A stretch of 64,000 nucleotides of DNA from Croceibacterium_B sp035470785 (lineage in GTDB: Bacteria; Pseudomonadota; Alphaproteobacteria; Sphingomonadales; Sphingomonadaceae): positions 1 through 64,000 of the forward strand of contig DATIQN010000062.1 in NCBI GenBank assembly GCA_035470785.1, in the 5' to 3' direction. Shown piece after piece: positions 33,690 to 42,737 of the stretch. How positions within the stretch are numbered: the first letter of the stretch is position 1; each line of letters starts with the position of its first letter. The translations under genes were made by a program, and so were the position numbers. Under the pieces are notes generated by a model that saw only the letters and a program-made list of their open reading frames with translations, was not told the origin of the DNA and did not search any database.

Positions 33690-35627
33690 ATGAATCCTCG
33701 CGTCCGCGCTCGCCGCGGTGCGTGGCTGGCAGCCCCCTTGGCGGCCGTGCTCGCCAGCGCGTGGATGACCGCTCCGGCCGACGCCAAAACGGCCTCGACC
33801 GCGACCGCCTTCGACTACAAGGGCTGGGACGCCTACGCCGGGGGCGCCGATTCGTCGCAGTATTCGTCGCTCGACCAGGTCAACACCGGGAACGTCGCCC
33901 AGTTGCAGCAAGCCTGGACGTTCGAGACCGGGCCCGGGCCCGCGCCGCACTTTAACCCGATCAAGATTGGCGACACGCTGTACCTGATCGCCGGCGCCAG
34001 GCTGGTCGCGCTCGACCCCGTCACCGGGCAGAAGAAGTGGGACAAAGATTACGGCGGCCGCATCGGCGACCGCGGTATGAACTACTGGCAAAGCGCCGAC
34101 GGCAAGGACCACCGACTGTACTTCCTCAAGGACGGCATGCTCACCGCGGTCAACGCCGACAACGGCGATGTGATCACCAGCTTCGGCAAGAACGGCCAGG
34201 TGGACATCCGCACCGGGCTTGAGCCGAACAAGATGCCGGCGCGCCCGCTGATGACCAACAACCCGGGCCGCATCTACAAGAACACGATCATCATCTCGCT
34301 CCCGGCGGCGGCCTATGATTTCGCCTCGGCCCCGGCGGATACGCACGCCTATGACGTGCTCACCGGCAAGCTGAAGTGGGTGTTCCACACGGTGCCCGAG
34401 AAGGGCGAGGCGGGCTACGACACCTGGCCGGCAAAAGACCACGACAAGTTCGGCGGGGTGCACAACTGGTCCGAGTTCACCGTCGATAGCAACGCCGGCA
34501 TCGCCTACATTCCGACGGGCACCGCGCGGTACGATTTCTACGGCGGCAACCGCGAGGGGATAAATCTTCACGCCAACTCGATCAACGCGATCGACATTCC
34601 CACCGGCAAGCTGCTGTGGAGCTTCCAGGTCGTCCACCACGACCTGTGGGATTTCGACATCCCGCAATCGCCCAAGCTGATGACCATCCACAAGGACGGC
34701 AAGGACATCCCGGTCGTCATCCAGGCGACCAAGTTCGGCTATATCTACGTGCTCGACCGGCGCACCGGCAAACCGGTCTGGCCGGTCAAGGAAGTTCCCG
34801 TGCCGAAGTCCGACGTGCCGGGCGAAAAGGCCTCGCCGACGCAGCCGCGGCCGACATGGCCCGAGCCGTTCGCGAGGCAGGGCGTATTCACCCCGGACAT
34901 GATCAATCCGTACATTTCGGCGGAAGACCAGGCCAAGGTGCGCGAGCTGCTTAAGACCGCGCGCAACGAAGGTCTCAACACCCCGCCGAGCCTGCAGGGT
35001 TCGATCTCGCTCCCCGGCCACAACGGCGGCGCCAACTGGGGCAGCAGCGCGGTCGACCCGGTCAAGCACCGCTTCTTCGTCGTATCCAAGCAGATGCCAA
35101 CTTTCGACAAGCTGGTGCTCGACGAAAAGCCCGAAGCGCAGGCGGCAATGCCCAACGGCGGCGGCGACGTGAAGCCGTACAAGTCGAACGTCGACTTCAT
35201 GCTGCAAACGAACGGTCTGCCGGCGATCAACCCGCCGTGGTCGCTGATCACCGCCTACGACATGGACAGCGGGAAGAAGATCTGGAGCCTGCCCGACGGC
35301 GAAGTCACCGCGCTTGCCGAAAAGGGCATCCACGACACCGGCAGCACCGCTCCGCGCGGCGGCCCGGTGGCGACCGGCGGCGGTCTCGTCTTCGTCGGCA
35401 CCTCGTCCGACCGCAAGGTGCGCGCGCGCGATGCCGCGACCGGCAAGGTGCTGTGGGAAGACCAGCTCGACGCCGCCAGCGAAGGCGTTCCCGCGGTCTA
35501 TGAGGCCGGCGGCAAGGAATACATTGTCTTCGCCGTCGGCGGCGACGGTCTGTTCCCGCCGAAGTTGGGCCAGGCCAAGCCGGGCACCAACCGCTACGTC
35601 GCCTTCGCGCTGCCGTCCGGAAAATGA
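33690..35627 (+). CDS. exported PQQ-dependent dehydrogenase, copy 2
   Basis: The protein has about 645 residues with a basic head and signal peptide (AWLAAPLAAVLASAWMTAPADA). Propeller motifs include YAGGADSSQYSSLDQVN near residue 50, GGNREGINLHANSINAID near 290, VHHDLWDFDIPQSPKL near 315, and GGPVATGGGLVFVGTSSDR near 565. It carries no haem site and no CC pair. Starts at 33657 and 33663 are also possible, but AGGC before 33690 and the signal-peptide length favour this one. It overlaps the next gene (ATGA) and heads a six-gene run to 42688, so it is likely made with the three family proteins that follow. Confidence 0.87.
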   Translation: MNPRVRARRGAWLAAPLAAVLASAWMTAPADAKTASTATAFDYKGWDAYAGGADSSQYSSLDQVNTGNVAQLQQAWTFETGPGPAPHFNPIKIGDTLYLIAGARLVALDPVTGQKKWDKDYGGRIGDRGMNYWQSADGKDHRLYFLKDGMLTAVNADNGDVITSFGKNGQVDIRTGLEPNKMPARPLMTNNPGRIYKNTIIISLPAAAYDFASAPADTHAYDVLTGKLKWVFHTVPEKGEAGYDTWPAKDHDKFGGVHNWSEFTVDSNAGIAYIPTGTARYDFYGGNREGINLHANSINAIDIPTGKLLWSFQVVHHDLWDFDIPQSPKLMTIHKDGKDIPVVIQATKFGYIYVLDRRTGKPVWPVKEVPVPKSDVPGEKASPTQPRPTWPEPFARQGVFTPDMINPYISAEDQAKVRELLKTARNEGLNTPPSLQGSISLPGHNGGANWGSSAVDPVKHRFFVVSKQMPTFDKLVLDEKPEAQAAMPNGGGDVKPYKSNVDFMLQTNGLPAINPPWSLITAYDMDSGKKIWSLPDGEVTALAEKGIHDTGSTAPRGGPVATGGGLVFVGTSSDRKVRARDAATGKVLWEDQLDAASEGVPAVYEAGGKEYIVFAVGGDGLFPPKLGQAKPGTNRYVAFALPSGK

Positions 35628-36688
35628 TCCGCCGGGCGGGTCTTGCCGTGCTGCTGGGGGCTGCCTGCGTGATCGCCGGCGGCGCAGCGGCTAATGCGCA
35701 AGCTCCGTCGGCGATTCCCAAGGACCTCAGCGCAATTCCGCCGGTGCCGAAAAGCTACAAGCCCAAGCTCACCCAATGGGGCGAACCGGACCTGTCGGGA
35801 CTGTGGCCGATCGATCACCTCAACCAGACCCCGTTCCAGCGTACCGAGGCGCAAGGCAACCGCTATTGGCTGACCGACGAGGAATACGCCGCGCGGCAGA
35901 AGCAGATTGATGCCGCAGCTGGGCGCTACGACAAGGAAGCCAACGACAACAAGTTGGGCATGGGCGCGTGGATGGAAGCCGGCAAGGCCAACCGCCGCAC
36001 CTCGTTCCTGATCGACCCGCCCAACGGCCGCTTGCCCGCCAAGACCGCCGAGGGTGAGCGCCGCTCGAAGCTGATGCGCTCGAGCTATCGCCCCAACCAG
36101 GACTTCGACTGGACGACCGACTTCGACAGCTGGGACCGCTGCATCACCCGCGGTCTCCCCGCCTCGATGTTCACCATCAACTACAACAACGGCATCCGCT
36201 TGTGGCAGGCGCCGGGCCTTGTCGCGATCCAGCTCGAGATGGTCCACGAAACGCGGATCATCCCGACCGACGGCCGTCCGGGCATTCCGACGCAAATTCA
36301 CAACTGGCTCGGCGAAAGCCGCGGCCACTGGGAGAACGGCGACACGCTGGTGGTCGAAACAACCAACTTCAAGCCGGGCCCGTCCGCGACCAATGTCGGC
36401 ACCTGGGGCTCGCCGCCGTGGAACGACACTCCAGTCAGCATCGGCGCGAAGATGACCGAGCGCTTCACGATGACCGGGCCGGACACGATCGTCTACGAAG
36501 TGACGTGGAACGATCCGACGATCTTCACCGCCCCGTGGACCGCGCGCCTCGATTGGCGGCGCAAGAGCGACTACCAGTTCTACGAGTACGCCTGCTGGGA
36601 AGGCGACGTGCAAATCCGCGGCTACATCAGCTCTTCGCGCGCGCAGCGGGCCAAGGACCGGGCGAAACAGGGGGCCAAAGCCCAATGA
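35624..36688 (+). CDS. exported family protein of unknown function (WGEPD/DRC family), copy A
   Basis: The protein has 354 residues with a signal peptide ending NAQA. It belongs to a family with five members in this window, at 35624, 36685, 37716, 44042 and (divergent) 47169. Shared stretches are WGEPDLSG near residue 50, DRCITRGLPASM near 170, YNNGIRLWQAPG, EMVHETRIIP near 205, WLGESRGHWENGDTLVVETT near 225, and YEYACWEGD near 330. The two conserved Cys (DRC and YAC) could pair. Similar sequences are, from memory, common in Acidobacteria and sphingomonads as uncharacterised proteins. Its start overlaps the PQQ dehydrogenase stop by 4 bases, which ties their expression. Confidence 0.75.
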   Translation: MIRRAGLAVLLGAACVIAGGAAANAQAPSAIPKDLSAIPPVPKSYKPKLTQWGEPDLSGLWPIDHLNQTPFQRTEAQGNRYWLTDEEYAARQKQIDAAAGRYDKEANDNKLGMGAWMEAGKANRRTSFLIDPPNGRLPAKTAEGERRSKLMRSSYRPNQDFDWTTDFDSWDRCITRGLPASMFTINYNNGIRLWQAPGLVAIQLEMVHETRIIPTDGRPGIPTQIHNWLGESRGHWENGDTLVVETTNFKPGPSATNVGTWGSPPWNDTPVSIGAKMTERFTMTGPDTIVYEVTWNDPTIFTAPWTARLDWRRKSDYQFYEYACWEGDVQIRGYISSSRAQRAKDRAKQGAKAQ

Positions 36689-37719
36689 GATTCCGCCAAT
36701 TGCTCTGGTGCGCCGGGCTCGCCGTGGCGCTTGTCCTGCCGGCTGCCGCCGCGGCGGAACAGGACCTGACCAAGTTGCCCGCGGCGCAGAACGGCTACAA
36801 ACCGAAGAAGACCGTCTGGGGCGAACCCGATCTGACCGGCGGCTGGCCGATCGATTCGCTCAATGGACGCACGCCGCTGCAGCGCGACCCCAAGTTCGGC
36901 AACCGCCAGCTGCTCAACGATGCCGAATTCGCCGAGCGCAACGCGATGGTTCAGCAGCTTGAGCAACGCTACCAGAACGAGAACAAACAGAACAAGATGG
37001 GCATCGGCCACTGGGCCGAAGTCGGCGCCGCCAACCGCCGCACCAGCTGGATTACCAGCCCCCCCGACGGCCGCCTTCCCGCCTATACCGACGAAGGCAA
37101 GCGGCTTTCGGCCGGCATGCATTCGACCTGGCGGCGCAACCAGGATTTCGACTGGACGACAGACTTCGACAGCTGGGACCGCTGCGTGACGCGCGGCCTG
37201 CCGGCCTCGATGTTCCCGTTCATGTACAACAACGGGATTCGCATCTTCCAGGCGCCGGGCCTCGTCGCAATCCAGCTCGAGATGATCCACGAGACGCGGA
37301 TCATCTCGACCGACGGCAAGACGCCGATTCCGCGGGCCATCCATCAGTGGCTCGGCGAAAGCCGCGGGCATTGGGAGAACGGCCAGACGCTGGTGGTCGA
37401 AACGACCAACTTCCAGCCCGGCCCCTCGGCGACCAACATCGGCACCACCGGCTCGCCGCCGGAGAACGACACCCCGGTGAGCGCCGACGCGAAGATGATC
37501 GAGCGCTTCACGATGACGGGCCCCAATTCGATCGCTTACGAAATGACATGGACCGACCCCGTCGTGTTCACCCAGCCATGGTCCGCGCGGCTCGATTGGC
37601 AGCGCGACGACAAGTACGGGATTTTCGAGTACGCCTGCACCGAAGGTGACGTGCAGATCCGCAACTACATTTCAGCATCGCGCGCCCAGCGCGCGCAAAA
37701 GAGGGGGAGCTCCCAATGA
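36685..37719 (+). CDS. exported family protein of unknown function (WGEPD/DRC family), copy B
   Basis: The protein has 344 residues with a signal peptide ending AAAAE. It is the closest relative of copy A: WGEPDLTGGWPID, DRCVTRGLPASM, YNNGIRIFQAPG, EMIHETRIIS, WLGESRGHWENGQTLVVETT and FEYACTEGD occur at the same spacing. ATGA overlaps link it to the genes on both sides. No catalytic motif of a known enzyme class is visible. The repeated copying next to PQQ enzymes suggests a substrate- or cofactor-related role in the periplasm. Confidence 0.75.
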   Translation: MRFRQLLWCAGLAVALVLPAAAAAEQDLTKLPAAQNGYKPKKTVWGEPDLTGGWPIDSLNGRTPLQRDPKFGNRQLLNDAEFAERNAMVQQLEQRYQNENKQNKMGIGHWAEVGAANRRTSWITSPPDGRLPAYTDEGKRLSAGMHSTWRRNQDFDWTTDFDSWDRCVTRGLPASMFPFMYNNGIRIFQAPGLVAIQLEMIHETRIISTDGKTPIPRAIHQWLGESRGHWENGQTLVVETTNFQPGPSATNIGTTGSPPENDTPVSADAKMIERFTMTGPNSIAYEMTWTDPVVFTQPWSARLDWQRDDKYGIFEYACTEGDVQIRNYISASRAQRAQKRGSSQ

Positions 37720-38906
37720 ATTTCCGCAAGTCCACTCTTCGCCTGGCGGCCGCCTCGGTGCTCGTCGCCGCGGCCGGCATCGGCGCTTCAGCCGTGTTCG
37801 CGCAAGCCGCACCTGCCGCCAAGCAGGCCGCCGCCGTTGCGACCACCCGCGGCCCGCAAGCCGTGGCTGACCCGACCAAGCTGCTGCCCGTGCCCAAGAA
37901 CTATCATCCGAAGAAAACCCTGTGGGGCGAGCCGGACTTCACCGGCATGTGGCCGATCGACTCCATCGCCAGCATCTTCTTCCAGCGGCAAGACCGCTAC
38001 GGGAACCGCTTCTACCTCAACCAGGCCGAGCTCGACGCCCGCGAGAAGGACCGTCAGGGCTCGCTCAAGCGCTACGAAGAGGAAGACAAGCAGGGCAAGA
38101 TCGGCATGGGCCACTGGGTCGAATCCGACGCCTCGGGCAGCCAGACCGCGCTGCTGGTCGACCCGCCGAACGGCAAGCTGCCGCCGATGACGCCGTGGGC
38201 GCAAAACCTTTACAAGGCCGGCCGCTCGAGCTGGGTCAACGGTCAGCCTTACGACTGGACGAGCGATTTCGACACCTGGGACCGCTGCGTCACCCGCGGC
38301 TTCCCGGCCTCGATGCTGCCGTTCCGCTACAACAACGGCATTCGCATCAAGCAGGCGCCGGGCTTCGTCGTGATCGACCTCGAAATGATCCACGATTCGC
38401 GCGTTATCCCGGTGGTGCCGAAGGCGCAGTGGGCGGAGCTGCAGAAAACCCGGTGGCCCTCCAACGTGCGCACCTGGTTCGGCCAGTCGCTCGGTTACTG
38501 GGACAGCGACAACACGCTGGTCATCGAGACGACCAACATCAAGGCGGGCGACAGCGCCACCGGCGATCACATCGCTCGCGGGCCCTCGCCGCTCAACATG
38601 GCGACGATGGGCGTGCCGCCGAACAACACCATCCCGACCAGCGACGAGGCCAAGGTGGTCGAGCGGCTGACGATGACCGGCCCGGATTCGATCATGTACG
38701 AAATGACCTATTCCGACCCGAAGGTCTTCGCCGCACCGTTCACCGCGCGCCTGCCATGGAGCCGCAACGAGAAGTACGCCTTCTACGAATACGCCTGCTT
38801 CGAAGGCGACGTGCAAGTGCGCAACTACATCAACTCCTCGCGCACGCAGCGCGGGCTCAAGACCAGCGAGATCGGCGATCCCGCGCGGACGGGCGTCGGA
38901 GGCTGA
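37716..38906 (+). CDS. exported family protein of unknown function (WGEPD/DRC family), copy C
   Basis: The 396-residue protein is the longest copy. A signal peptide (to about VFAQA) is followed by an extra Ala-rich linker. Family stretches remain (WGEPDFTGMWPID, DRCVTRGFPASM, YNNGIRIKQAPG, YEYACFEGD). An insert of about 15 residues lies between EMIHDSRVIP and the W-x-G-x-S loop, which here reads WFGQSLGYWDSDNTL. So it has diverged more than A and B while keeping the core. It is coupled to copy B by ATGA and the esterase gene follows 2 bases after its stop. Confidence 0.75.
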   Translation: MNFRKSTLRLAAASVLVAAAGIGASAVFAQAAPAAKQAAAVATTRGPQAVADPTKLLPVPKNYHPKKTLWGEPDFTGMWPIDSIASIFFQRQDRYGNRFYLNQAELDAREKDRQGSLKRYEEEDKQGKIGMGHWVESDASGSQTALLVDPPNGKLPPMTPWAQNLYKAGRSSWVNGQPYDWTSDFDTWDRCVTRGFPASMLPFRYNNGIRIKQAPGFVVIDLEMIHDSRVIPVVPKAQWAELQKTRWPSNVRTWFGQSLGYWDSDNTLVIETTNIKAGDSATGDHIARGPSPLNMATMGVPPNNTIPTSDEAKVVERLTMTGPDSIMYEMTYSDPKVFAAPFTARLPWSRNEKYAFYEYACFEGDVQVRNYINSSRTQRGLKTSEIGDPARTGVGG

Positions 38907-38908
38907 CG

Positions 38909-40576
38909 ATGGGCGCACGCCACTTGCGGATCGCCGCAGTTCCACTTGCGCTGGCCTTGGCGGCCGGCTCCCTCGCGCTGACCCCGGCCCTTGCGGTCGG
39001 CAGCGCGGGCAGCGCCATGCCCAAGCCGGTCAAGACCCAGCAGGGCATGGTCCAGGGAACCGCGGGCGAGCAGCCCGGCGTGACGGTGTTCAGGGGCATC
39101 CCCTTCGCCGCCGCCCCGGTGGGCGCCTTGCGTTTCATGCCGGCCACGGCTCCCAAGGCGTGGACCGGTGTGCGCGATGCCAGCAAGTGGGGTGACACGT
39201 GCATCCAACCGTCGGGCAAGAACCGCCCAATCGGCGCGAACCAGGCGACCGACATGCCGGATTCGCCGAAAACGTCGGAAGATTGCCTCAACCTCAACGT
39301 CTGGACTCCGGCGAAGACCGCGGGCGCCAGGCTGCCGGTGATGGTGTGGTTCTACGGCGGCGCCTATGCCGAGGGCGGCGGCTCGATGCCGTTCGCCAAC
39401 GGCGCCAGGCTCGCGACCAAGGGCGTGATCATCGTCTCGCTCAACTATCGTGTCGGGCCCTACGGCTTCCTTTCGACGCCCGAGCTGACCGCGGCTTCGC
39501 CGCACCACGCCTCGGGTAACCAGGCGCTGTCGGATTCGATCGCCGCGCTTAAATGGGTCAAGGCCAACATCGCCGCGTTCGGCGGCGATCCGAACAACGT
39601 GACGATCTTCGGCCAGTCGGCAGGCGCGTGCATCACCGCCGCGCTCGTCGGCTCACCCGTCGCCAGCGGGCTGTTCCAGAAGGCGATCAGTGAAAGCGGC
39701 GCCTGGGCCGGCCTCACCGCCACCAAGATGGTCACCCGCGAGGATGCCGAGAAGCGCAGCGTCGAGGCGCTGGGCAAGCTCGGCGTGCACAGCCTCGCCG
39801 AACTGCAGGCGCTGCCGGCCGACCAGGTCACTAAGCTCGGTCGTGCGCAAGGGATCATCGTCGATGGCTGGATCGTGCCTGAGGACCAGTCGATCACCTT
39901 TGCCCGCGGCAAGCAGAACAAGGTCGCGGTGCTGCTCGGCTCGAACGGCAACGAGGGCGGCAGTTTCGGACCTCCGGGCGGCGTGAAGACGACGGCAGAG
40001 GCGTGGAAAGCCGGTGCGGCGCAGCGCTGGAAGGACCTCGCCGACCTCGGCCTCAAGGCCTATCCGGCGCAAACCGACGCCGAAGCGCAGGCCTTCTCCT
40101 CGCGGCCGTTCACCGACGGCATCGCCTGGTTCATGCACCACTATGCCGACGAGCAGGCGAAAGTCGGCAAGCCCGCCTATCTCTACCAGTTCGTCCACAA
40201 TCCGCCGGCGGCGGCGGGCAAGCCGAGTGGCGGCCCGACTCACGCTTCGGAACTGGCCTACGTGTTCAACAACCTCGACAAGCCGCGCGAAGTGCCCGAC
40301 CCGAGCTCGCCCGAAGTCGCCAGCAAGAGCCCGGACGACATCAAGCTGGCCGACCAGATGTCGAGCTACTGGACCAACTTCGCCAAGACCGGCAACCCGA
40401 ACGGCAAGGGCTTGCCGAACTGGCCGCTGGCTTCGACGCTGAAGGAGAACCAGGCCTTCCTGCTCGACGTGAACTCGCATGCCGGCGATACGATGACGCC
40501 CGCGCAGGCCGAGCTTTACGAAGCGACGTTCAATCGCGACGTGGCCCAGCCGCTCGGGATCAAGACCGTAAAGTAA
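38909..40576 (+). CDS. exported type B carboxylesterase
   Basis: The protein has 555 residues with a signal peptide. The type-B esterase motifs are all present: FRGIPFAAAPVGALRF near residue 56, SEDCLNLNVWTP near 125, the oxyanion region WFYGGAYAEGG near 150, nucleophile elbow FGQSAGA near 237, and a His in GPTHASELAYVF near 445. The enzyme hydrolyses esters in the periplasm. It lies between copies A-C and the haem-PQQ dehydrogenase, which suggests that ester cleavage releases an alcohol for oxidation. The substrate is unknown. Confidence 0.9.
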   Translation: MGARHLRIAAVPLALALAAGSLALTPALAVGSAGSAMPKPVKTQQGMVQGTAGEQPGVTVFRGIPFAAAPVGALRFMPATAPKAWTGVRDASKWGDTCIQPSGKNRPIGANQATDMPDSPKTSEDCLNLNVWTPAKTAGARLPVMVWFYGGAYAEGGGSMPFANGARLATKGVIIVSLNYRVGPYGFLSTPELTAASPHHASGNQALSDSIAALKWVKANIAAFGGDPNNVTIFGQSAGACITAALVGSPVASGLFQKAISESGAWAGLTATKMVTREDAEKRSVEALGKLGVHSLAELQALPADQVTKLGRAQGIIVDGWIVPEDQSITFARGKQNKVAVLLGSNGNEGGSFGPPGGVKTTAEAWKAGAAQRWKDLADLGLKAYPAQTDAEAQAFSSRPFTDGIAWFMHHYADEQAKVGKPAYLYQFVHNPPAAAGKPSGGPTHASELAYVFNNLDKPREVPDPSSPEVASKSPDDIKLADQMSSYWTNFAKTGNPNGKGLPNWPLASTLKENQAFLLDVNSHAGDTMTPAQAELYEATFNRDVAQPLGIKTVK

Positions 40577-40603
40577 CCTGACGAACTGAGGGGGAGGAGT
40601 GGA

Positions 40604-42688
40604 ATGGCGCTGTCGAACAAGGGGCGGCGCTGGCCGCTCCTCCTCTCGGCTGTCGGGCTCGTCGGGCTTGGCGGCACGGCGCTGGCGCAAGCCGATCTGA
40701 GTTCGCCCGGGCAGGCGCAAGCGGGCGCCACCGCCTATGCCCAGAACTGCGCCGCGTGCCACGGCTCCGACATGACCAACGGCCAGTTCGCCCCGCCGCT
40801 CAAGGGAGCGGACTTCCTCGCCAAGTGGGGCGGCCAACCGGTCGGCAAGCTGCTCGACTACATGCACACCTCGATGCCGCCAACCAATCCGGGCGGACTG
40901 CCCGATGCGACGTACTCCGCCATCGCGGCATACATCCTGCTGCAAAACGGCGGCACCGCGGCCATGCTCCCGGCCGCGCCCGTGCGCGCTCGCGGCGAGG
41001 CCGGCGTCGGCGGTTTGTCCACGCGCGTTTATCCGCTCCCGCCTGGCCCGAAGATACCAGACCGCTTCGCCGGTTACACGCCCGTGACCGAGGCCGAGCT
41101 CGACAACCCCGCGCCGGAGAACTGGCCCGCCTGGCGCCGCAGCCATCTCGGGCTCGGATATTCGCCGCTCAACCAGATCAATACTTCCAACGTCGCCAGC
41201 CTGCACATCGCCTGGGCGCAGGCGCTACCGCCGGGCGACAACATGAACGAACCGCTGGTGCGCGACGGCGTGCTCTACGTGTTCGGCTTCGGCGATAACG
41301 TGTTCGCGTTCGACGCTGCCAGCGGGCGCCAACTGTGGCGTTACCAGCGGCGCCTGCCGCAAGGCGCGCCAGTGGGCTCGAAGAAAACAATCGCGCTCTA
41401 CGGCGACAAGGTCTACTCGGCGACCTCGGACAACCACCTCGTCGCGCTCGACGCCAAGACGGGCCGGCCGGTATGGGATGTCGCGATCACCGACCGCACC
41501 GGCATGCGGATCCCCGGCGGTCCGCTCGCGGCGGACGGGGTGATCATGCAGGGAATGGCCAGCCAGGCGCCCGGCGGCGGTCTGATCGCCGCGTTCGACG
41601 CCGAAACCGGCGAGCACCTGTGGACCTTCGACACCGTCGCCAAGCCGGGCCAGTTCGGCGGCGACACCTGGAACGGCGAGCCGGGCGACCAGCGCAAGGG
41701 CGGCTCGGTGTGGACCAGCGGCAGCTACGACCCGGTCAACCATCTGGCGCTGTGGGGCGTCGGCAACACCTACGACACCGCACCACTCCGCGATCAGAAG
41801 CCGGGGATGAACAACGACGCGCTGTTCACCGAAAGCACGCTGGCGTTCGAGCCGCGCACCGGCAAGCTGGTCTGGTACTACCAGCACAACCGGAACGACC
41901 AATACGACCTCGACTGGGTTTTCGACCGCGTGCTCGGCACTCTCGATGTCCGCGGCAAGCCGACGCGGGTGGTGATTACCGGCGGCAAGAGCGGGCTGTT
42001 CGACGCGCTCGATGCGAAGACCGGCAAGTACCTCAAGACTTACGACATGGGCATCCAGGACTACATCGACCGGATCGATCCCGTGACCGGCGACAAGCAC
42101 GTCAAGCCCGAGAAGATCCCCGGGCGCGACAAGGGCCCGGTGTTCGTCTGTCCGCACGGCGGCGGCGGGCGCAACTGGAGTCCGACCTCGTGGAATCCGG
42201 AGACACGCATGTTCTTCGTCGACGCGCGCGACGTCTGTACCGACCTCACACCCGCTTCGGGCGCGGGTTTCCTCAGCACGGGCGTCAACGCGGTCTATGC
42301 CCCCCCACCCCATGGCGACGGCAACTACGGCGTGCTCCAGGCGATCGATTTCCAGAGCGGCAGGAAGCTGTGGGAAGTGCGCCGGCGGCAGACCCCCGAC
42401 ATGGGCGTGCTGACAACCGCCGGCGGGGTGCTGTTCACCGGGTGGATGGACCGCCAGTTCGTCGCCTACGACCAGAAGACCGGGAAGGAGCTGTGGAGCA
42501 GCGGCGTCACCGGCGTCCCGAACGCCTCGGCGATCACCTATTCGGTCGACGGCAAGCAGTACGTCGCGATGGTGACCGGCCAGGGCAACCCGCTGTCGTC
42601 CGGCATCCCCGATGTGATCCCGGAGACGCAGCTGCCGAGCGTCAACAGTTCCTCGGTCTTCGTCTTCGCGCTGCCCGACGCTAAATGA
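40604..42688 (+). CDS. quinohaemoprotein dehydrogenase with N-terminal cytochrome c domain (copy 3)
   Basis: The protein has 694 residues. After a signal peptide (to ALAQA) comes a cytochrome c domain with C49-A-A-C-H53, then a PQQ propeller from about residue 165 (WPAWRRSHLGLGYSPLNQIN) to the end. Propeller features include GMRIPGGPLAADGVIMQG, WDLD-like YDLDWVFDRV near 435, and HGGGGRNWSPTSWNP near 520. Most alcohol quinohaemoproteins carry the haem domain at the C-terminus; N-terminal placement is known from polyvinyl-alcohol dehydrogenase of sphingomonads. No oxidised-PVA hydrolase gene is recognised nearby (the esterase is type B). GGGGGAGGAG precedes the ATG; a strong terminator follows. 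Confidence 0.87.
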   Translation: MALSNKGRRWPLLLSAVGLVGLGGTALAQADLSSPGQAQAGATAYAQNCAACHGSDMTNGQFAPPLKGADFLAKWGGQPVGKLLDYMHTSMPPTNPGGLPDATYSAIAAYILLQNGGTAAMLPAAPVRARGEAGVGGLSTRVYPLPPGPKIPDRFAGYTPVTEAELDNPAPENWPAWRRSHLGLGYSPLNQINTSNVASLHIAWAQALPPGDNMNEPLVRDGVLYVFGFGDNVFAFDAASGRQLWRYQRRLPQGAPVGSKKTIALYGDKVYSATSDNHLVALDAKTGRPVWDVAITDRTGMRIPGGPLAADGVIMQGMASQAPGGGLIAAFDAETGEHLWTFDTVAKPGQFGGDTWNGEPGDQRKGGSVWTSGSYDPVNHLALWGVGNTYDTAPLRDQKPGMNNDALFTESTLAFEPRTGKLVWYYQHNRNDQYDLDWVFDRVLGTLDVRGKPTRVVITGGKSGLFDALDAKTGKYLKTYDMGIQDYIDRIDPVTGDKHVKPEKIPGRDKGPVFVCPHGGGGRNWSPTSWNPETRMFFVDARDVCTDLTPASGAGFLSTGVNAVYAPPPHGDGNYGVLQAIDFQSGRKLWEVRRRQTPDMGVLTTAGGVLFTGWMDRQFVAYDQKTGKELWSSGVTGVPNASAITYSVDGKQYVAMVTGQGNPLSSGIPDVIPETQLPSVNSSSVFVFALPDAK

Positions 42689-42689
42689 A

Positions 42690-42715
42690 AAAGGCCGCCC
42701 AGGAGGGCGGCCTTT
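42690..42715. terminator. intrinsic terminator between copy-3 dehydrogenase and DUF6644 genes
   Basis: A perfect 11-bp stem AAAGGCCGCCC/GGGCGGCCTTT (42690-42700, 42705-42715) with a 4-base loop. The minus-strand side continues as TTTTCATTT and the plus side ends TTTCTCTA, so it can serve both convergent transcripts. Confidence 0.88.
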
Positions 42716-42737
42716 CTCTAACGCGGGATTCGATAGC

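Noticed and set aside
34616..35333. Minus-strand open frames through PQQ dehydrogenase copy 2
   Set aside because: Long antisense frames occur throughout all PQQ genes here, with Arg/His/Val-rich composition and no ribosome sites or domains.
39653..41206. 517-codon minus-strand frame over the esterase and haem-PQQ genes
   Set aside because: It is a shadow of high-GC third-position bias on the opposite strand. Both plus-strand genes have full family motifs.
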